From positions 1 through 25,605 of the forward strand of contig CAKZZH010000086.1 in assembly GCA_937885345.1 (NCBI GenBank): a stretch of DNA of 25,605 bases. Direction: 5' to 3'. This document shows positions 22,219-25,605 of the stretch, piece after piece. Each line of letters begins with the position of its first letter. The first letter of the stretch is position 1. The notes under the pieces are model-generated. The model was given only the letters and a program-made list of their open reading frames with translations, ran no database searches and was not told the DNA's origin. The DNA comes from an uncultured Lachnospiraceae bacterium (lineage in GTDB: Bacteria > Bacillota > Clostridia > Lachnospirales > Lachnospiraceae). A program made the position numbers and the translations under genes.

Positions 22219-23082
22219 ATGGACTTTGGCTATTTTCATGAGGAAGAGTCTGAGCAGTTTGCCTTCTATAGGATTCCCCAGGTGCTCTTTAAGGATGAAA
22301 AGTTCGCAAAGCTTTCTACGGATGCCAAGGTTCTGTATGGACTATTTCTGAATCGGGTATCCCTTTCCAAAAAGAATCATTGGATTGATGACGAGGGCAG
22401 AGTGTATGTCTATTACACACTTGTCAGTATTCAGGAGGATTTGCATTGTGCAAGTCAGAAGGCATTAAAGCTTTTAAAGGAGCTTGAGAGCTATGGACTT
22501 ATTGAAAGAGTTAAGCAGGGACTTTGTAAACCTGACAGGATCTATGTGAAGAACTTTATCCTGCTTCAGGAATCACCAGTCCGGAGTGGTGAAAATCACC
22601 ATGCCGGTGTAGTGAAAATCACCAGCCCGGAATGTCGAGAATCACCACCTAATAATACTGAGTTAAATAATACTGAGTGTAGTAATACTAATCTTATCTT
22701 ATCTAAGAGCAGAGAAGATGAGAGGGAGCTATACAGACAATATTTATACCAGTCACTGGATATAGAGATACTCAAAGAGCGCTACCCCTATGGAGTAGAA
22801 GAGATAGATGAGATTTTTGACATAATCCTGGATGTGCTGTGCAGCAATCAGAAGTTTATCACTATATCCGGGGATAAAAAGCCTATTAACGTAGTGAAAA
22901 GCAGATTCATGAAGCTGGATAGCAGCCATATCCAGTTTGTAATGGACAGTATGAAGGACAAGACTACAAAGGTTCGCAATGTAAAGAAATACATAGTGGC
23001 AGCACTTTATAATGCGCCAATTACGATTAACAACTATTATCAGTCGCTGGTCCAGCATGACATGGCGACAGGAAAAATCTAA
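22219..23082 (+). CDS. Replication initiator RepA (RepA_N / DUF6017)
   Basis: This 287-residue protein is a RepA_N initiator. The N-terminal winged-helix part (about 10-115) shows FYRIPQVLF, LSTDAKVLYGLFLNR and the EDLHCASQKALKLLKELE recognition segment. The C-terminal DUF6017 domain (about 185-285) shows ERYPYGVEEIDEI and VRNVKKYIVAALYN. It should open an origin and recruit host DNA replication proteins to the excised circle. The linker (about 118-160) is encoded by tandem DNA repeats not in phase with codons (see 22571). RepA_N plasmids are known to carry their origin inside the rep gene, so the origin is probably here. AAAGAGG precedes the ATG. Confidence 0.9.
   Translation: MDFGYFHEEESEQFAFYRIPQVLFKDEKFAKLSTDAKVLYGLFLNRVSLSKKNHWIDDEGRVYVYYTLVSIQEDLHCASQKALKLLKELESYGLIERVKQGLCKPDRIYVKNFILLQESPVRSGENHHAGVVKITSPECRESPPNNTELNNTECSNTNLILSKSREDERELYRQYLYQSLDIEILKERYPYGVEEIDEIFDIILDVLCSNQKFITISGDKKPINVVKSRFMKLDSSHIQFVMDSMKDKTTKVRNVKKYIVAALYNAPITINNYYQSLVQHDMATGKI
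22571..22693 (+). repeat. Iteron-like tandem repeats inside repA, candidate origin
   Basis: AATCACCA recurs at 22571, 22594, 22617 and 22640, exactly 23 bp apart. The first three units also share a CCGG core at about unit positions 11-14. Since 23 is not a multiple of 3, the copies are read in different frames (ESP, NHH, KIT, then ESP). A second set follows: AATAATACTGAGT at 22651 and 22666 and a degenerate copy (AGTAATACTAATC) at 22681, 15 bp apart, AT-rich and in frame (NNTEL, NNTEC, SNTNL). Iterons next to an AT-rich unwinding-like tract is the classic origin layout. Confidence 0.8.
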
Positions 23083-23094
23083 GGAGGAATGACA

Positions 23095-23505
23095 ATGGAA
23101 CAGATTACAATTGATATTCAGCTTGATCCTATTAAGGATGGAATTAAAGTACCGGAGACAGATGTATCTAGGCCTGATGCTCATGCTGTGATTCTTGGAA
23201 CCAACGGCAAAATCAGACAGATTTCTATGAAGGAAGCAGAGACAATCCTTGATCAGATGGCTACTTGTGGGGCTGGAACTCATCTTGGACAGTCAGATTA
23301 TATTGCTGTTTATAACAAGGATAAGCTTTTTAAGGCTGAAGGTGAGGAGTACCTGGTAGGCAGTGTTCTTATTTTTCAAAGATCTGGGAACGTCCTTAAG
23401 GCTATTCCTGATGATGAGATTGGTGATCTCTTAGAGGTTGCTATGGCACAGATGGATACTTTGAAGGCAGGAGATGCCTGCTTTTCTGCAATGCGTGTTG
23501 ATTAA
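23095..23505 (+). CDS. Conserved ICE protein of unknown function
   Basis: The 136-residue acidic protein is not recognised. It has no membrane segment and alternates beta and helical segments. I chose the ATG at 23095, 7 nt after AGGAGG; an ATG at 23089 in the same frame is too close to that site. It sits in the operon between repA and the DUF7768-like gene with 12-13 bp gaps. Confidence 0.7.
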   Translation: MEQITIDIQLDPIKDGIKVPETDVSRPDAHAVILGTNGKIRQISMKEAETILDQMATCGAGTHLGQSDYIAVYNKDKLFKAEGEEYLVGSVLIFQRSGNVLKAIPDDEIGDLLEVAMAQMDTLKAGDACFSAMRVD

Positions 23506-23517
23506 GGGAGGAAAATC

Positions 23518-23847
23518 ATGAGTAGAACAATACCGAGAGCCTATGTTACTGCAGCATGGAATAAGAATCCGGTTGTAGCAAAAGAGGATGCTAAGAAATA
23601 CTGTCAGGAACTGGTAAAGGAAGGATATCTTCCCCTTTGCCCTATCCTTGCTTTTGATGGAATCTTTTCAGCTGAGGATACAGAAGCTCATAAGAGATTC
23701 AAGGAGATGTCAGAGGATCTACTTCGTAGAGCCAGATTCCTTGTTATCTGTGGTAATAAGCAGAATGAGGAAGTTAAGGATGATATCGCAATAGCCAGAA
23801 AATCCAAGGTTATTGTTACAACCTTAGATGGAGTGATTGGCTTATAG
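23518..23847 (+). CDS. Rossmann-like DUF7768 family protein
   Basis: The 109-residue protein has a short alpha/beta layout. It starts with a beta strand and loop (AYVTAAW), then a long helix (AKEDAKKYCQELVKEG), PLCPILAF, a helix with EMSEDLLRRARFLVICG, and ends with a VIVTTLDG strand. This resembles DUF4406/DUF7768 proteins related to nucleoside 2-deoxyribosyltransferases; whether it has catalytic activity is unknown. GGGAGG precedes the ATG. Confidence 0.72.
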   Translation: MSRTIPRAYVTAAWNKNPVVAKEDAKKYCQELVKEGYLPLCPILAFDGIFSAEDTEAHKRFKEMSEDLLRRARFLVICGNKQNEEVKDDIAIARKSKVIVTTLDGVIGL

Positions 23848-23876
23848 GATGTTAGTCAGGAAGGAGGCGATAATTC

Positions 23877-24362
23877 GTGGTTAATGAAGAACTATCAGCC
23901 AAGTCGCTCCATTTCATGGTGGAAAAAGGTGTTAAGCCAACAGCCAGGTTGTTACTTAATGTTCTAAAAGCTTATTTGCGTCATAGGCATGATAAAAAGT
24001 ACTTCGGGAAGGAAAAGGTTAAGACTGGTAAGATGCCGGTGAAAAAGCTTATTAAGCAGGGCAAAGGTGCTCAAAAGATTGAGCTGGATGGTGAAGATAT
24101 CCATTTGTTTAATCGTCTTGCAAAGAAGTACGGTGTAGATTATGCCGTGGTGAAAGATAAGGAGGCTGGTACTTATAAAATCTTTTTCAAGGCTCAGGAT
24201 GCAGATGCTATCTCTGATCTGGTGGCTGATTACACCAGAAGAACCCTTGGAAAAGAAAAGGGTGAAAAGGCAAGTGTACTTGGTAAGCTTCAGAAGTTTA
24301 AGGAGATTGTGGCTTCTCTACCTCGAAAGGTTGCTGAGAAGAGGAAGGAGCAGACACGATGA
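23877..24362 (+). CDS. PcfB family conjugation protein (DUF3801)
   Basis: The 161-residue basic protein belongs to DUF3801, the PcfB family. The middle reads KKLIKQGKGAQKIEL then LFNRLAKKYGVDYAVVKD and IFFKAQDADAI, and the C-terminus is Lys/Arg-rich. In pCF10 PcfB works with the PcfC coupling protein at the membrane in loading DNA for transfer. The start is GTG at 23877, 8 nt after AAGGAGG. The stop overlaps the next start (ATGA at 24359-24362), so it is coupled to the VirD4 gene, as in other Gram-positive conjugation operons. Confidence 0.88.
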   Translation: MVNEELSAKSLHFMVEKGVKPTARLLLNVLKAYLRHRHDKKYFGKEKVKTGKMPVKKLIKQGKGAQKIELDGEDIHLFNRLAKKYGVDYAVVKDKEAGTYKIFFKAQDADAISDLVADYTRRTLGKEKGEKASVLGKLQKFKEIVASLPRKVAEKRKEQTR

Positions 24363-25605
24363 ATCAGAAATTAAAAAAGAAGATTATCCTGAATATCCCT
24401 TATGTTGCAATAGGCCTGTTTGCTACCAACTTAGGTGAGGCCTGGAGAATAGCAGAAGGGATGAATGCTTCGGAAAAGCTTCAGGGGCTTATTATCGGAG
24501 GTGGATTTCAAACTGCATTTACGAATCCGCTTCCTAGCTTACATCCCTTTGATTTGCTTATTGGTGCAGCCTGTGGCGCAGCACTAAGACTTGCAGTTTA
24601 TCTGAAGGGAAAGAATGCAAAGAAGTTTCGGCATGGACAAGAATATGGTTCAGCCAGATGGGGGAAGCCCTCCGACATAGAACCGTTCAAAGATCCCGAT
24701 CCGAAGAATAATGTGATTCTGTCCCAGACAGAGCAGATCACACTTAGTTCCAGACCGTCTCAGCCCAAGTATGCAAGAAATAAGAATGTGCTGGTTGTAG
24801 GTGGTTCCGGTTCAGGTAAGACGAGGTTTTTTATTAAGCCGAACTTGCTACAGTGTGACAGTAAGGATTATCCTTGCTCATTCGTAGTAACTGATCCAAA
24901 GGGAAGCGTGGTTCTTGAATGTGGCAATGCACTTTTGAAGAAGGGGTATCGAATTAAAATCTTCAATACCATCAACTTTAACAAGAGTATGCATTACAAT
25001 CCTTTCGCTTATATTCATAGTGAGAAGGACATCCTCAAGCTTGTAACTACGCTAATTGCCAATACCAAAGGTGAAGGAAAAGGCGGGGATGAGTTCTGGG
25101 AGAAGGCTGAAAAGCTGTTGTATTCAGCACTTATCGGCTATATCCATTATGAGGCTCCCATCGAGGAGCAGAACTTCACAACGCTTCTTGAAATGATTAA
25201 TGCAATGGAAGTCAGAGAAGACGATGAGGAGTTCAAAAACACGATAGATCATCAGTTCGGATTACTGGAATGCTGGCTGAACGGTACAGATTACAGTGAT
25301 CCTGAAATGCAGGCTGACTATCAGGATATGTTTGATGCGAAGCCCAGTGATGAAGAGAGACGAATGGGTGCATTTGCAATCAAACAATTCAAGGCGTATA
25401 AGCTCGCTGCCGGAAAAACGGCTAAGTCAATCCTAATTAGCTGTAGCACTCGACTTGCGCCTTTTGCAATAGATGAGGTCTTGGAGATCACCTCCTACGA
25501 TGAGCTGCACCTTGACAAGCTCGGTGACGAGCTGAGTGCGCTTTTTATAATTATCTCCGATACGGACGCTACATTTAACTTCCTTCTAGCGATCATGTAT
25601 TCACA
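24359..25605 (+). CDS. VirD4/TraG type IV coupling protein (cut by window edge)
   Basis: The gene runs off the right edge after about 415 codons. The N-terminus has two membrane segments, starting around IILNIPYVAIGLFATNL and PFDLLIGAACGAALRLAV. A cytoplasmic ATPase domain follows, with Walker A GGSGSGKT at about 148-155 (K154) after NKNVLVV, and DPKGSVV soon after, all typical of TraG/VirD4. Further on, MGAFAIKQFKAYKLAAGKTA and ALFIIISDTDATF match the family, the latter around the Walker B region. It links the relaxase-DNA complex to the secretion channel at the cell membrane and uses ATP. The pairing with PcfB is the expected neighbour. The remaining C-terminal part lies outside the window. 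Confidence 0.93.
   Translation, partial: MNQKLKKKIILNIPYVAIGLFATNLGEAWRIAEGMNASEKLQGLIIGGGFQTAFTNPLPSLHPFDLLIGAACGAALRLAVYLKGKNAKKFRHGQEYGSARWGKPSDIEPFKDPDPKNNVILSQTEQITLSSRPSQPKYARNKNVLVVGGSGSGKTRFFIKPNLLQCDSKDYPCSFVVTDPKGSVVLECGNALLKKGYRIKIFNTINFNKSMHYNPFAYIHSEKDILKLVTTLIANTKGEGKGGDEFWEKAEKLLYSALIGYIHYEAPIEEQNFTTLLEMINAMEVREDDEEFKNTIDHQFGLLECWLNGTDYSDPEMQADYQDMFDAKPSDEERRMGAFAIKQFKAYKLAAGKTAKSILISCSTRLAPFAIDEVLEITSYDELHLDKLGDELSALFIIISDTDATFNFLLAIMYS

Larger units (their letters stand above)
18590..25605 (+). mobile_element. Left part of an integrative conjugative element (partial)
   Basis: Genes from the XRE regulator to VirD4 form a block unlike the host region: HTH regulators, DUF5688, RepA_N/DUF6017 initiator, PcfB (DUF3801) and VirD4/TraG coupling protein, all on the plus strand. 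This order is typical of Tn1549-like ICEs of Clostridia. The relaxase, type IV secretion genes and integrase would lie to the right of the window. The left boundary is not defined and could be as far left as the end of ppdK. Confidence 0.8.

Overview
The window looks like chromosome from a Clostridia genome of the Lachnospiraceae type, with the left part of an integrative and conjugative element (ICE) at its right end. The support is the gene order era-recO-glyS-ppdK, a single-chain glycyl-tRNA synthetase, a M16C (PreP-like) peptidase, strong AGGAGG-type ribosome binding sites, and ICE genes typical of gut Lachnospiraceae (DUF5688, RepA_N/DUF6017 replication initiator, PcfB, VirD4). The species cannot be named from the sequence alone.

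Layout. Positions 1-243 are a CRISPR leader and 244-672 a type II-style array of seven 36-bp repeats and six spacers. No cas gene or tracrRNA anti-repeat is visible, so these would lie left of the window. Positions 719-800 hold four GC-rich hairpins, followed by a Nudix hydrolase (827-1429). It converges on a membrane-anchored EAL phosphodiesterase gene (1445-3373, minus) across a shared terminator. A divergent promoter pair then separates the EAL gene from a 970-residue zinc peptidase. Next comes era-recO plus a small Cys-rich C_GCAxxG_C_C protein gene, then an Rpn-family nuclease gene isolated between terminators. A two-gene operon follows, encoding an ECF-type sigma factor and a membrane-anchored vWA protein (translationally coupled). 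After it come glyS, an unrecognised zinc-ribbon/single-TM protein gene, and ppdK.

The ppdK gene is a mosaic. Its first ~170 codons use the same proline codons as the host neighbours, while the rest uses mainly CCA and CCT, which points to replacement by homologous recombination.

From about 18,590 to the right edge lies the ICE. It begins with an XRE regulator under a pair of palindromic operators. A cargo gene (19222-19842) bracketed by two nearly identical terminators comes next. Then comes a second HTH regulator gene whose consensus promoter has a perfect 17-bp palindrome filling its whole spacer. That transcription unit leads into a small membrane protein and a 280-bp non-coding region rich in repeats and hairpins. 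DUF5688, a small Cys-rich protein, RepA, two small proteins, PcfB and the start of the VirD4 coupling protein follow.

The strongest new observation is inside repA. A 23-bp unit is repeated in tandem, out of phase with the codons, so the same DNA is read in different frames. This fits a replication origin embedded in the initiator gene.
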